Made by a program: the position numbers and the translations under genes. The notes beneath the pieces are model-generated. The model saw nothing but the letters and a program-made list of their open reading frames with translations. It had not been told where the DNA came from and made no database searches. Of a stretch of 64,000 bases of DNA, positions 36,736 through 49,705 are shown in pieces (position 1 is the stretch's first letter; each line of letters opens with the position of its first letter). Source of the DNA: Sambucus nigra. Taxonomy: Eukaryota > Streptophyta > Magnoliopsida > Dipsacales > Adoxaceae. The DNA lies in contig OX422211.1 in the NCBI GenBank assembly GCA_949130495.1, forward strand, positions 446,036,219-446,100,218. Reading direction: 5' to 3'.

Positions 36736-37009
36736 GACTTGCGAGATTTCACAATTCTTGTTGGGTTATAACATTAGGAAATAAAGAATGGTTATTCAAA
36801 TTGGTTATATGTGTGGTATGTGTGTGTATATGGTCATTCACTAAGTTTTTTTTGCTTACACTCCTATAATGTTATGTTTCAAGTATGCCTATTATTTGGA
36901 TTTCACTACCAAGTTAGGACGTTAAAGGGGGGAGTGGAGGATAAATAACGTGGGTTGATTATCAACAAGATTTCTGGATAAATATTAAACTAAGAAACTT
37001 ATGTAAGTA

Positions 37010-38014
37010 TGTAAGGACATTATTTTATTGTCCGGTTTACATTTGAGTATGTCGTATAACACTACAACCGTCGAAGACTTATTTAAATTCAAATCATGCG
37101 TCAAGACGGATCTGAATATTAATATTCTTCAACAAAGATGCCTCCGCGAGATGAATTTTGGTAAGGTTGTATTCAAATACCTTAACGGCTCACTTAGAAT
37201 GTTGGGATAATTTTTCTAAAATATTTACTAAGTGTTGAAGTTGAGTTTTCCATCAAAGAATTTTTTCTAAGTGTTGATGCAAAGTTTTTGACGAAATAAT
37301 TTTTTTAATATTTTGCTCAGTCGTTTGAACGGCTTGAGCTTCTCATTCGAGCGACACGTTGAAGTCGTGCGAAGCTCGTTTGAGCGACATGATGATTTCG
37401 TTCGAGCGACCAGCCAACTTAAGTTTTTAATATAAAGCGTGTTAAATCACTCCGTTTTTATTAAGAAGACCTGACATTTTTCATTCTACAAAAACTGCAA
37501 ACAAGCAGAATACTTTGTCTTCTTCGTTTAAGCATGTAATCCTTTTTGTTTTCAATTCACGAAACATCCCTATCCAAGATACAACTTTGGTGAATTTATT
37601 TCTGTCTGGAGTGATATCTCTACGTCTGACTACGATCGCGTGTCGATTGGGAGTGCTCATGGGTGTTCCTGGCTGAATTGGATTACGCATTTTTGTGGAT
37701 TGCTATAGTTGATCCATTGCTGACACTAAGCTGCGTGTTTAAGTGATTGTTTTGAGGAGTAATCATTGCGGTTTCATTATGTATGTAAGTTGCGATTTAT
37801 TATTCATAGTGAAATAAAAGGTTTTACCCGAAAAGTTTTTTCTTTCCTGAAATTCGTGAGTTAGCAATTTTATTTGTGATGGTTTGACACACACATACAC
37901 GCAGTTGCATGTTTTAGGACTGGATTAATTTGTTTAAAAATTGACTCCAATTAAACAAATCTAAATTGAAAACTTACAAATTCAATTTAATCAGTATCAC
38001 ACATACATTTTACA
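37010..38014 (+). repeat. Element D 5' LTR
   Basis: 1005 bp. It contains CGTTCGAGCGAC-type motifs at 37320-37420, CG-rich palindromic in style as in C. Confidence 0.92.
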
Positions 38015-38132
38015 AATTAGTATCAGAGAAGATTGCACTAATTTAATGTGTATTCCTAGTTTCGCAAAATTTGCGTGATGTTATTTTTTTTTTGAAAAAT
38101 TTGTTTTATGAAAAATCGTATTTTTTTCGATG

Positions 38133-40081
38133 GAGCACTTATATAATCAAATTCTCATTTTCTACGGGTCTAACTATGCTTACTAGAAAGCACGTATGAA
38201 ATCACAGTTAAAGGTAATTGATGAGCACATTTTGGTAGTTTGTGAAAGAGACTGGACTCCTCCCACTGTCACCGTAGATAATATCACTAATTTAAAACCC
38301 GTGAGAGACTGGACTGAGGACGAATTTAAGTGGAGTAGTTTTAATTTACGTGGGCTGAGTGCAATTTTTGATGCCATCACTCCTGAGGAGTTCCTACGTT
38401 TTATGACGTGCACCACGTCGAAAGAAAGTGAGGGGCATTTTATAGCTTACCCACGAAGACACAAATACGGTCAAAGAGTCTAAAATTCAAAATTTAACTA
38501 CTCAATTTAAAACAATTACCATGCTTGGGACTGAGTGTTTTGATGAGTTTTATGCACGTTTGTCTGATATGGTAAACACTAGTTTCAATCTTGGTGAGCA
38601 CATTCCTGATGTACGGGTATTTAAAAAGATTTTGAGATCGATGCCTAAACAGTTTATCCCCAAAGTGATTATTTTGAATTCTTTAGGTAATTTGAGCAAT
38701 TTAAAATTAGAGGAGTTGGTAGGAGACCTCCAGACATATGAAATTGGCATGTTCCCCGACACTGTCAATACTGAGAATAAAGGGATAACACTTAGAGCGC
38801 AGTTTAGGAAGAAATAGGAAGTGTCCAAGAGAGAGAAGAAAAAGAAAGTGAAAGTTTTTTAGTCCGACTATGAGGGTGAGGGTGATTTTGATATGGCTAT
38901 ACTTGCGATTTTTTTAAAAAGTTGATCAAGTTTTCAAAAGAAAATTCTTCCAATAAAAGATTTTTTGAGAAAGATAAAAAGAAAGATGAGGCCAAAGAGA
39001 GCGATGAAAAAGAGAGAGTGAGAGAGAAAGAGGAAGAAGAGAGATGTTTTGAGTGTGAGGGTAGGGGGCATTGAGCTTTTGACTGTCCCACTAAGCTAAA
39101 GAGAAAGGGCAAGAAAATTGCCATGCTAACCACTCTTAGCGATAGTGAGGAAGAGGTAAAGGATTTTGGGGATGAGTCTTCATGTGGGAAGTTTTTTGCC
39201 TTTTTATCTAGTCACGAGAGAACATCTAGTTTGTCCCACGACGATGAGTACATTTGTGAATGTGAGACCCTCGAGGATGGGTTAAGTATTTTGAGCGAGG
39301 AGAAAGTGAGTGTGGGAGCGAAGGTGAAAGTGAGCTCTAGATTGCGTTTAGAGATTTGTACGTCGAGACCTTAAAGACTAAGAAATTGAATAAGGAGTTA
39401 GGTCTTAGGGTAAGAGAGTTGGAGGTTTTGAGGGTGTTTGAGGCGAAAGCAAGTCAACTCGAGAAGGTGAAGGTTTCTTTGAGTGAACAGTTTATTTTTT
39501 AAATCGGGAAAAGAGTGATCTGACCAACATGGTGTCTAGTCCGAGGATACGTGTATCCCAACTCAAGAGTGATCTCGGCCCAGGAGGTCAAAGTACCTTT
39601 AGAAAACGCATCTAAGAAGGTTGGAAAGATGGTTCTCAATCCCGTTTTGGGTGATGTTGAGAGACTAAGAATAGGTCATGATGGTGCGTCCACTTCACAC
39701 GTTACACCCAAGAAGGTTCCCGAGTTTATGATTGATCCATATGGCTCTCAACCTAACCGACCTAGGCATCCCGTACCTGATAGGAGATTGCGTAGGAGAC
39801 GTTTTAAGAGAGGTGTACCTAGGTCTTTTTATGTTTGCACTCATTGCAAGAAGAGAGAACACCTTAGGGAGTTTTGCTTTAAATTGGGCAATGTGTGGTG
39901 TTTTACTACTACACGTGTTCATATACACGCACCCACACATGATGCTCCGGATGACTACGTGAGAGAGTTTGCACATATTAGGGAGCAAGTTAAGTTTTTA
40001 GTTAAGACTTCATATGCTTTGATGGATATTTTTCATAGGATGTCACCACCTTTGGAAAACTCCACTGAACCTAACAATTGA
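38133..40081 (+). pseudogene. Element D gag (Sirevirus-like) with two zinc knuckles
   Basis: From ATG 38133 the frame shows the copia gag core: FYGSNYAY, a stop where Trp is usual, KARMKSQLKVIDEHILVV, LRGLSAIFDAITPEEF, CTTSKE, then after a shift LGTECFDEFYARLSDMVNTS, KKILRSMPKQFIPKV and LEELVGDLQTYE. A first knuckle CFECEGRGH-x-AFDC is at about 39045. An acidic and coiled-coil region follows, then a second knuckle CTHCKKREHLREFC (about 39837-39880) and a C-terminal tail to 40081. Stops and frameshifts mean no full-length protein. Two knuckles with an extended C-terminus are a Sirevirus trait. Confidence 0.85.
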
Positions 40082-41693
40082 GGTTTAGACTTGTTTGCTA
40101 GCATAAGATAATTTTCATGATGATATTTTATGCCTATTGCTAGTATGTACCATTATTGTACTTATGTTTTCCATTTTTGATATATTTTTTGAAAAACCAA
40201 AAAGATTTTCATTTTTTGAGAAAAAATTGAAAAAGCCAAAAAGATTTTATTTTGATAAAATTTTTGAAAAAACACAAAAAAAAATTGTATTTTGTTTTAC
40301 ACCATTTATGGATGGACATTTAGGATGACCGAGTCACGATTTCATTTCATATCCATGTGACTGTTTGATAGTGTTTTGATATATGTCATCATCTCAATTT
40401 TGTGCTTTACAATGTTTGGAGTTATTGAGATACGATTGGTTGTTACCACCTACGTGTTTGACTCATAAGTTCCTTTAATGCACACTTGCAGGAATTTGTT
40501 TGACTATTGCTCTTATATATCACATGTTGTTCGATGTGTTTTCATCTCAATTATGTCTTTAAAACGAACCAAATGCGATAAAACTTGACAATAAAAGTAG
40601 TGCATGTAAGAACTGTTGTAGTGAGTTTGTGCGATTTATTTGAAAAACGGGGAAGGGCTACGGAAGGTACTCATTTATTCTTTACGAATTAAGCTACCAT
40701 TTAAATCGGACCTAGAAAAAGTGTGGCACAAAAACAGAAGCCAAGGTCCAATGAGGTTAAAAAGAGTCCGAAAAAATTTAAAAGCAATAAAAAGAAAAAT
40801 ATGTCATGAAGTGGGCCAATTTAGTTTAGTTTCATCACCTCAAAAGAAAAATAAAAAGCATTATTATTTATGAGGGAGTTTGGATGGAATATAAAACGGG
40901 TATGCACGTCCTTGAAAAGTGTGTTACCTAGTTTTAAACATTATTGGTGTGAAAATCATGTCTGACTTTGATTTGTCGATTAAATTAAGACGATGTCATC
41001 TAAATTCACTTTTTCGACACACAAGGACGATTTTGAGATTCATTCATTAGGAGTACATATATTAATTGTGCACATATGTTATGTTTGATTGCAATGATTT
41101 GGCTATCGAATATGTTCACACTCATTCATCCCGTTTCTATGATTTGGTTGTCTTAGTGTAAATTCACGGTGTGTGATTTTTGTAAAATTATATTTGCATT
41201 TTTGAAGAAAAAATAAAAAAATAAAAAATAGCTTGTGGATGCCTTTGAGGATTCCTTTGCATGAGCGTAGTTAGATCCATGTTTTCTATGCATCTTTATT
41301 GTGACACTCCATGTTTATTGTTTCTTTTCCTTGTCTATTCCGGACAAATAGAAAGGGGGAGAACGGATTTTGATATTATGGGAGAGTTTGCATTATGGGG
41401 GAGATTTGATTATTGATTTATTCTTATATCATTTCAAACTCGATGCGTCACGAAGGTTTTTCTTTGTCCCATGTGTGTAGGCACAAAGATTTATGATCAT
41501 ATGTTGCACACCCTGATGAGAAAAGCGTATTTCAAGATTTTATGTTAAATATTTTTGAAGAAAAGTTTTAGACTTATGTGTTTAATACCTTTTCATTTTC
41601 AGGTTCATGGGAGGGTATTAGATTTGTATAGGTATTTTGATTTGATAATTCGAATGTTTTTAGTTTGTACCGGTATAAACATAGGGGGAGATA
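40082..41693 (+). other. Element D non-coding 3' region
   Basis: About 1.6 kb without a credible gene, placed where protease to RNase H would be. It aligns in patches with the minus strand of 10763-12267 in C (for example GAGGTTAAAAAGAGTCCG and AGCAATAAAAAG at about 40755-40795). It contains an A/T-rich block (40190-40300). Confidence 0.7.
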
Positions 41694-42687
41694 TGTAAGG
41701 ACATTATTTTATCGTTCGGTTTACATTTGAGCATGTCGTATACCGCTACAACCGTCGAAGACTTATTCAAGTTCAAATTACGCGTCAAAACGGATCCAAA
41801 TATCAACATTCTTCAACAAAGACGCCTCCGCAAGATTAATTTTGGTAAGGTTGTATTTAAACACCTTAACGGTTCACTTAGTGTGCTGGGATAATTTTTC
41901 TAAAATATTTTCTAAGTGTTGAAGTGGAGTTTTTCGTCAAAGAATTTTTTTAAGTGTTGAGGCGGAGTTGGACGAAACAATTTTTTTTTTTTATATTTTG
42001 CTTAGTCGTTCGAGCGACTTGAGCTTCTTCTTCAAGAGATGAGATGATTTAGTTCTAGCGATCTGCCGACGTAAGTTTTTTATGTAAAGCGTGTTAAATC
42101 ACTCTGTTTTCGTTAAGAAGATCTGACATTTTTCATTCTTCAAAAACTGTAAACCAGCAGAATACTTTTTCTTCTTCGTTTAAGGGTTTAATCCTTTTTG
42201 TTTTTAATTCACAAAACATCCCAATTTTTCCGTGAATTGTTTTGGAGCCCAATATACAACTTTGGTGAAGTTATTTCTTTGTGGAGTGTCATCTCTACGG
42301 CTGACTACGACTCCGTGTCGATTGGGAGTGTTCGTGGCTGAATTGGAATGCGTTCTCTTGTGGGCTGTTGCGATTGATCCATTGCTGACTCTAGGCTGCG
42401 TGTATATGTGATGTTTTGATGAGTAATCATTGCAGATTTCACTGTGTATGTAAGTTGCGATTTATCATTCATAGTAAAATAAAAGGTTTTACCCGAAAAG
42501 GGTTTTTTCTTGAAATCTGTGAGTTAACAATTTTTTTTATGATGGTTTGACACACACACACACACACGCACATGCAGTTGCATGTTTTAGGGATGAATTA
42601 ATTTATTTAAAAATTAACTCCAATTAAATAAGTCTAAATTGAAAACTTGCGAATTCAGTTTAATTAGTATCACACATACATTTTATA
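41694..42687 (+). repeat. Element D 3' LTR
   Basis: 994 bp, paired with 37010-38014. A (CA)n run is at 42552-42568. Small deletions relative to the 5' LTR lie near 42030. Confidence 0.92.
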
Positions 42688-42867
42688 AAGTAAATTTGTT
42701 TAGTACTTGTAAATTATATGTAAAGGTAGTTACGTTTTCTTTTAAACATGCCTTTGAAAAAAAATATTGTGTTATTTTCCGAGAGATTATAGTGAAGTAT
42801 TGTTTAAGGGAATTTATCTTTATAATTAAAATGATGATTTTAACTTGATTAAGTCGGGGGGGAGACA

Positions 42868-42885
42868 ACTTGGTATCAGAGCATG
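42868..42885 (+). promoter_or_regulatory. Element F primer binding site
   Basis: ACTTGGTATCAGAGCATG contains TGGTATCAGAGC, complementary to the 3' end of plant initiator-Met tRNA. It fixes the end of the F LTR at 42867. A 143-bp leader follows up to element E. Confidence 0.85.
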
Positions 42886-43028
42886 TTTATTAGGTTATAG
42901 ACAAGGTGTGAGGGTCTAGATTAGCAGTGGACAATAGAAAGTGAGTTCGTTATGGGTCAGGATTTTGACTAACAATATTAATGTTAAGTTGGTGCTATTG
43001 TATTTTGTTCAAGTTATTTGTATTGTTG

Positions 43029-44724
43029 TGACGCAACCACAAATGTGTATCTAGTGTGCGTGCTATATAGGCTCAGGTGCAAGCCTGTTGCATTAGTAAT
43101 AATTTAATAAGTAGGGATTGCCTCCACAGGAAAATGAGACAAAAGATCGTAACGACCTAGGAATAGAAGACTAACCCTAAACAGATTCTCACAAAGAAGT
43201 AAAAAGATGATTAATTGTCAACTGAATGACTACTACTAAATGTGAAGGGAATTTAAACTACTAACTAACTAAGTGAACATAAAGAAACTACTGTAGTGAA
43301 GTAAATATGAATAAAGTAAAGATAGGTTACGATATAACCCCCCAAACCCTAGTACATTTACCAGATAGAATACTAGTGTTTGAATTTGAAAGTTGATTGA
43401 ACTCGGTCTTTATTAATCCTAAGCATTACATATATCAGGGTACTAGCCCGCATCATACATAATCAAAGGTAAGAATAAAGCGGTGCCAAATATCTACATG
43501 CGCATCACATCCTTAAACACCCCGGTTATCTAGGGCAAACGAGGTTAAAAGGTCTACGACGGTTATGCTTACTACACAACATGATTCGTTCAAATTTCAA
43601 TTCAAACCCTATTTTCTACATAGGTAAATTACATCGGGGTTGAGTTCATGCATCCCAACCCTTAAAAACCTAGCTAGACATGGTGTTATTAAGAAAAAAC
43701 CTTATCAAATATGGTGCATGTAATCATAATCATAGTGAAAGCAAACCTAAACATGTAAATACTAATTGGCATCTCAGAAAATATGAAAAACATGCGAAGA
43801 AAAGTTAACCTTAAAGAGTATAGATGAAGAACACAAACTTTGGAGAAGAAAATCTTGAATTATTGCATAAAACTTTAGTATTGTTGATGAAAAAAAAACT
43901 AGGGTTCTTGGGTGCAAGAACCCTCTAAAACTATGAAAAAGAGAACTCTCTAAAGTCTGGTATCACCAAATAATAAATTCATCACGTTATTTAAAGAGTT
44001 TGAGCCATGCAATACTCTATTTTTTAGAATTAAAAATTAAAAATTCTGCCTGCCAAATCGGTTCACTTTTTTGTTCTTCACTGGGCCGAACCGGTTCACT
44101 TTTCCAGTGTTGACGCGAAAATTGAGCTGAAATTTTTTCTAAGTCTTTTCTTCCTTGTTTTACCATAATTTCTTCCCAACTTTGAACCTTCATAACTTTT
44201 CACTCATGACTCGGATTTGGATGTTGTTTCTTCCTACGCACTCGTGGATCCATGAACTTCAACTTCTTCTGGGAGTCTGTGTCCGAAATGTGGGTGTAAA
44301 ATTACGAAATTTCCCCTTGACTTTCCTTCTCTTTCATTTTGTCTTTCTCTTTTGAATTTTTTCTCAATCTTCAAAATGGCAAAACTCTTTCACTGTAGCT
44401 CTGATTGGGGTGACGTTTTTTCTAATTTTCTTATAGTTTAGAACTCTTCAACTTTTCAGTAGGCCCCAACTATGGACTCAAGATACAGAATTACAAAAAT
44501 GCCCACACTCTATTTCTTGGATTTTCTTCGTTCTTTCGAGTTCTCTTTCGCACTAACTTGCTTGAAATACCTGTAAAACACATAAAAGATGCTCAAAACA
44601 CGAGGTACTCACCAAGGAGAGTTAGTAGCATGATTATGAGATAAAAAAAAGTCAATTACACTACACTAGATCATAAAAATACCGAAATTAAGGGGGGTAA
44701 GTAAACAATATTTATGCCTAATCA
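43029..44724 (-). repeat. Element E 3' LTR
   Basis: 1696 bp, pairing with 49706-51401. It holds two ACCGGTTCACTTTT or TCGGTTCACTTTT units near 44058-44106. Confidence 0.93.
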
Positions 44725-46636
44725 ACCCCCCCATCTTAGAACTTTACGCGTCCCAAGCAATGTAAAAGAATCAAAACAAGGTCATAACTCTTAGCAAATG
44801 TGTTATTGGGGTAGAATACCTCTTTCGCAGGCAAGCGATTGCATTTAGTATATGCAATAAGCCGTTAAACCCCTAGGTTACCCTAGTAGGACGAGTGTCG
44901 TGTCTCATGAGTGTTTGCAGTGAATATACCCACAAAATTCATTTTTGTTTAAAAAATTCAAAATACCTAAAAATTGTACAATTTAAACTTTTCAAAAAAT
45001 AATCACCATGGATTTATATTCATACGTCTCAATTTGCCGTGTGTGTGTGCGATGCCAAAAATTAAATCGTTAATTTCCATCGATTGATCATTATGTAATT
45101 TTTCAAAAATTCATTTTGATTCAAATACTCACGGAATGCTCTTGCAAACGAATCACTCGGATTGTGGCTATTTTTTCTCGCCGTGCGTGATATAAAGAGT
45201 AAATATAATGGAACGCAAATTCACATACACAAAATTTAAAGACGGAATTATATTGTGAATAGATCTCATCATCGAATTACGATCATTGGGAAACCTGAAA
45301 CATCGCCTCTTATATACACCAATTAATCTCTCTTATTATCTTTTCGTATTTTAGCTCTCCACACGGTAGTTAATTTTGAAATTCGTATTCGGTTAGGACT
45401 TTTTCAGGTTTAAGGTGTATTGGGGAAAATTGGGATTGGTAAGAAAATTTGGAATTGGAAAATGTTCTTATGATGTCCGTTAGTGCTTTTTCAGGCTTTT
45501 GCTCATTTTTTCTCTTTTTCTATTTTTTTCTTATTATTTTTGTTGAGCATTGCTATTTTATTTTTCTTGCCCCCTTTTTTACTTCATCGTTGGGACTTAA
45601 TTTCTGAATTTTCCATTTTTCACAATTACGGACTATTTGGGTTTTTCAGGTTATCAAACGAAAGGAAAATTTTGATTAGGCTCAATTGGGTTGCAAAGGA
45701 AAAATTTTCACAACCTTTTATGGCTAATGTTTTTGGGTAACAAACGAGGGCCTAACTTCATTTATTCGAATTACTAATTATATTACCATTTGCGTCTCGA
45801 GATGAATTTTAGTTTATAGATTTTTATCATGTTTTTTCAAAACAACATCTCACACATTTCCCGTAACCGATCAAAATAAGGGTATTGAGATCTTCAACGA
45901 CTTATTAAAATACTGAAAAGAACTCTGAGTTAACCATTAACTCGGATTGATTTAAAAACTCACAAAAAATGATAGGCTCGAAATCTCACAGGGTTGATTA
46001 ATCTCCACACTTGTTCATAAAGTCGTCAATTTTCTTTTAATTTTCATATTTGGTCAATTTTGGCTTTGTGCAATTTGAAATTTACAAATTTGAGACTTTA
46101 AACAAAACTTCGGTGATATTTGTGAAAAATTTAAATTCCAATTTTTATTTACTTTGAAGAAAAATATTTTTGGCTTTTTCAAAATTTTCAATTTTTTTGG
46201 AAAATTTTGAGAATTCTAATTTTTTTTTAAATTTTTTTGGGGTTAAAGTTTTAGAAAGACGCACTTGTCACCCCCCCCCCCCCCCCCAACTTAGACTTTT
46301 GCATTGTCCTCAATTAAAAGGACGAAAATCTGAAGAAGAGCACATAATAAGTGTGACAAATAAAACAAGCAAATATTTAAAATGCAAGAAGACACTAAAT
46401 GACACTAACACGTGATTCAAAAATACAACAAAAATTACCCCATGCGCATCGGGGGTGCGACGACCTCTCATCTTTCCAAAAACTCACCCGACCCCTTGTA
46501 CGGGGTTGTTGTTCTCCTAGTCTCCCCCGTCTTCCTGTCATAAGTAAATAGTCAGAAGAAGTTAGGCCCAGTCCCATTAATAAGGGAGAGACCCTGGGTC
46601 TCGGGATGACTCATTGGGAAGGGATCCTCGGGGTGC
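44725..46636 (-). other. Element E non-coding 3' region with a 17-C run
   Basis: Similar to 6251-8208 of element B. Around 46271-46310 the minus strand reads GAGGACAATGCAAAAGTC, AAGTTG and 17 Gs, the same internal purine site as in B but with an expanded homopolymer. No gene is seen. Confidence 0.7.
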
Positions 46637-49559
46637 CTAATTGAATCTTTGCCTACGTGGACCGAATTGGAAGTGATCCTCAGGCTCTAAATCGGACGAT
46701 ACTTGAGTCTTTTCCTCAATCTCATTAGAGGACTCAAGTGGTATGGGTGGATGGTCGCAAAGAAGGAATTCATCTACCTCTTCTTTCCAATCGCTCTCTC
46801 CTAAGTGACTAAAAGATCCCAACAAAGGTTGGACTTCGACATTAAGGTTCTCATCCATCGGCCCGAATTCTTTCTCAAAGTCCTCTAGACTCATATCTCC
46901 TAACTCTCTTTCATGATTAACGTTCACGTCCTCTCTCTTAATCTCCTCAAATCTCTCTGCCCCGCTTACTTACTTGCTCACTCTCACTCTCAATTGCGAT
47001 CACTAAGCACACCTCTCATACTCCTTTTTTAACATCAGAATTTCGCTCTCATATTGCGCATCAAGATCTACCCCTAATGGCTCTAGCTTATGACTCCTCT
47101 CATGCTCGTGTGCTTCCTCGATAAGATCCGTTTCTCACAGTTCACTTTCATCGCCCTCATTCTTAGTGTTATTAAAGATATTTATCTCGAGGGTCATTTT
47201 CCCAAACGTTAATTTCATTCACCCACTCCGAGTATTGATGAGTGCATTAGCCGTAGCTAATAATGGGTGACCAAGGATGACGGGAACATGATTGCTCGGG
47301 AGAATGGATGAATCCTCATCCCAAATAATAAAATCCACCGGGAAGTAGAAAGTGTCAATTTGGACGATTACATCTTCAACAATTTCCCGAGGCATCTTCA
47401 CGGAGCGATTCGCGAGTTGGAGAGTCATGGTCGTAGGCTTAAGGGCCCCCAAATCTAATTATTTGTGATGGAATAGGGAAGAATGTTAACACTCGCCCCT
47501 AAATCTATTAACGCTCGTTCGATTCGGTTATTCCTTATGATGCACGAGATGGTGGGTGCACCTGGATCTTTATATTTTAGTGGAAGATCACTCAACGGGA
47601 GTGAGCTGACGTTTTGTATTAGAAATACATTTTTCTTTACCTTCAGCCTTCGTTTCATCGTGAGTAAGTCCTTAAGGAACTTAGCATACGCGGGAATTTG
47701 CTTTATGGTCTCGAGAAAAGGTAAATTAATCTATACTTACTTAAGAACATCGAGGACATTGTCCTGAGAAGTCTATTTGGATTGAGGGATCAACCGTTGA
47801 GGATATGGGGCTGCACTTGGGGGTTTCACCACAACCTCTGGCCCTCCGGTGTCATCATTAACACTATTTTTCACGGGGATATCTTCGGCCTCTTTTGTGC
47901 CGAGAGAAATCTCCTTTTCATTTTTCTTAGTGCGTGGAATAGGTGACAAGTTAACCACTCTCCCACTACGCAGAGTGGTAATTGCACTTCATTGCTCAGG
48001 ATGCTCGTGGGATGTCGCGCTAACACAAGATTGGCCTTGGGATAAAAATTTATCCTTCTCTTGGACACTTAAGGATGCTTACAACCTAAAGATACTCGTA
48101 TTCATCTCAGTGAACATGCGCTCAAACCTAACATTGGTTGCATTTGGAGATAGGATGAATTGGTTTAAATTATCCTCAAGCGATCTCCATAGTGGGATAA
48201 TGTATGGGCCTAGAGGTGGTGCTTGCATGTGGGGCTGCATAAGTGGTGCTTGCTGAAATTGAGGAGGGAGTGGAGGTAGGGCAATATGTGAAGTAGGATT
48301 CATCGCCGCGTGTTGTTGTCCATAGTTGAAACCAAGATGGTTCCTCCATGAAGGGTTATATGCATTATCGTGAGGGGCGTTAAAATTTCCTTTGAACTCT
48401 CCTATTACTTCCACCTGCTTGTTAAACATGGCTTTGTAGGCGGGTATCATCAAATATGCCTTTGTTGGATGGACCGCCTCGCAAATAGCACACACCTCCT
48501 CTTTCACAGCACGAGTGGAATTGATAGTTTCTCTTAATCGGACCTCAAACATGTCCTTCATACTCTTCTCAAACTGATCAAGTCGACGATCTATTAAAGT
48601 GTAATGACTCAATTGGTATAGACCGGACGCAGTAGGGGTAGTGGACCATTGTCGAGGTCGGTTTTGGGCGTTAGCATTGAATGTGTCCCATGCTTAGGTA
48701 GTCTCGGCGACATACTTAAGATGAGCCTCAGCGTCACTCGCATTTAATTCCCAAAACGGTCTTTCACATATTCTTTGAACAAGTTGTTTAGACGCTATAG
48801 TAAGCTCGTGATGGAAGAAAGTGATAAGGTGATGTTTCTCAAATCCATAATGAGGGAAAACGTTAATAATCTCTTAGAAGCGCTCCCAACAACGGTCAAA
48901 TGGCTCATTATCTCGTTGTATAAAGGCTTGAATTTGAGTCTTGACGGAGTTGGTTTTATGTGGCATAAAGAACTTCGAGAGAAACTTGGATTGCATATCC
49001 TTCCATGATATGATCGAGTTCGGTGGCAAGGACTAAAACCATGACTTAACTTTATCCTTTAAGTACAATGGAAAAAGCTTTAGGCGAAGGACATCTTGCG
49101 TGCAAGCTTGATCACTAAAGGTTTCACACGCCTCTTCGAACTCTAGGATATGGAGATATGGTTTCTCCGAATTCATGCCGTGAAATGTTGGAAGAATTTG
49201 TATCATCCCACTATGAAAGTGGAATTGTCTAGTATTGTACGGGAGTAGAATGCTTCTAAGTGTAACAGTTCGCTCCGAAAATAAGAGTTCCTTCATGGGA
49301 TGATGCATTAGGTTTCCCTCACCCGTACCGAAACTAGCAATATTCGACATGGCTCTCTCTCCAATGGACTTAGAATCCTCACTCAGTGTTCTAGAAGTGT
49401 GAATATGCGTGTGACTCATAATGGAGTTTGGAGGGGTAGGAGGTGGAGCCAGAATTATGGAACACGAGGGGTATGGGGGATTTTGGAATTATACTCAACG
49501 ATGGGATTTTCGTGAATTTTTATTAAAGTATTTTGAGGAGTTTGTTCTTGATTTTGCAT
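46637..49559 (-). pseudogene. Element E gag-protease
   Basis: Gag begins at ATG 49559 (MQNQEQTPQNTL) and shows FHGMNSEKPYLHILEFEEA, LKLFPLYLKDKVKSWF, then 48612-48079 with LDQFEKSMKDMFEV, a knuckle-like CAICEAVHPTKAY (last Cys lost) and YNPSWRNHLGFNYGQQ. Protease pieces (47658-47219) have KDPGAPTISCIIR, ALIDLGASVNILP (D-L-G active-site position), LQLANRSVKM and PVILGHPLLATANALINTR. The tail shows MKLTFGKMTLEINIF and DEFLLCDHPPIPLE. Several frameshifts. No reverse transcriptase follows, as in B. Confidence 0.85.
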
Positions 49560-49705
49560 GAATGGTCTTTTGAAAGATGATTTCTTTTTTTTTTTCTAAT
49601 TTTTTTCAATTTTCAATTTTGGCTTTTTAAATTTTGGAATCAAATTTGGGATTGAATCTACTAACCTAATGTCTACCTAATTCCCCGACAATGGCGCAAA
49701 AAACT

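Larger units (their letters stand above)
37010..42687 (+). mobile_element. Element D: Sirevirus-like gag-only copia element
   Basis: LTRs at 37010-38014 and 41694-42687 begin TGTAAGGACATTATTTTAT and end near CACATACATTTTA(C/T)A. The target duplication is AAGTA (37005-37009 and 42688-42692). The primer site reads TTAGTATCAGAG (degenerate initiator Met) after the left LTR. A polypurine tract ATAGGGGGAGATA precedes the right LTR. Gag with two zinc knuckles is encoded; protease, integrase, reverse transcriptase and RNase H are missing. At 5.7 kb it matches the idea of a gag-retaining non-autonomous LTR element. Same family as C. Confidence 0.93.
34937..42867 (+). repeat. Element F 5' LTR (about 2.25 kb without element D)
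   Basis: The LTR parts are 34937-37009 and 42688-42867. A TA dinucleotide run is at 35287-35304. A cluster of GGAC(C/T)GTGG(C/A)(G/A)GGTCC-like units lies at 36574-36735. The 3' end is GTCGGGGGGGAGACA. The junction with D is flanked by AAGTA on both sides. Confidence 0.8.
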
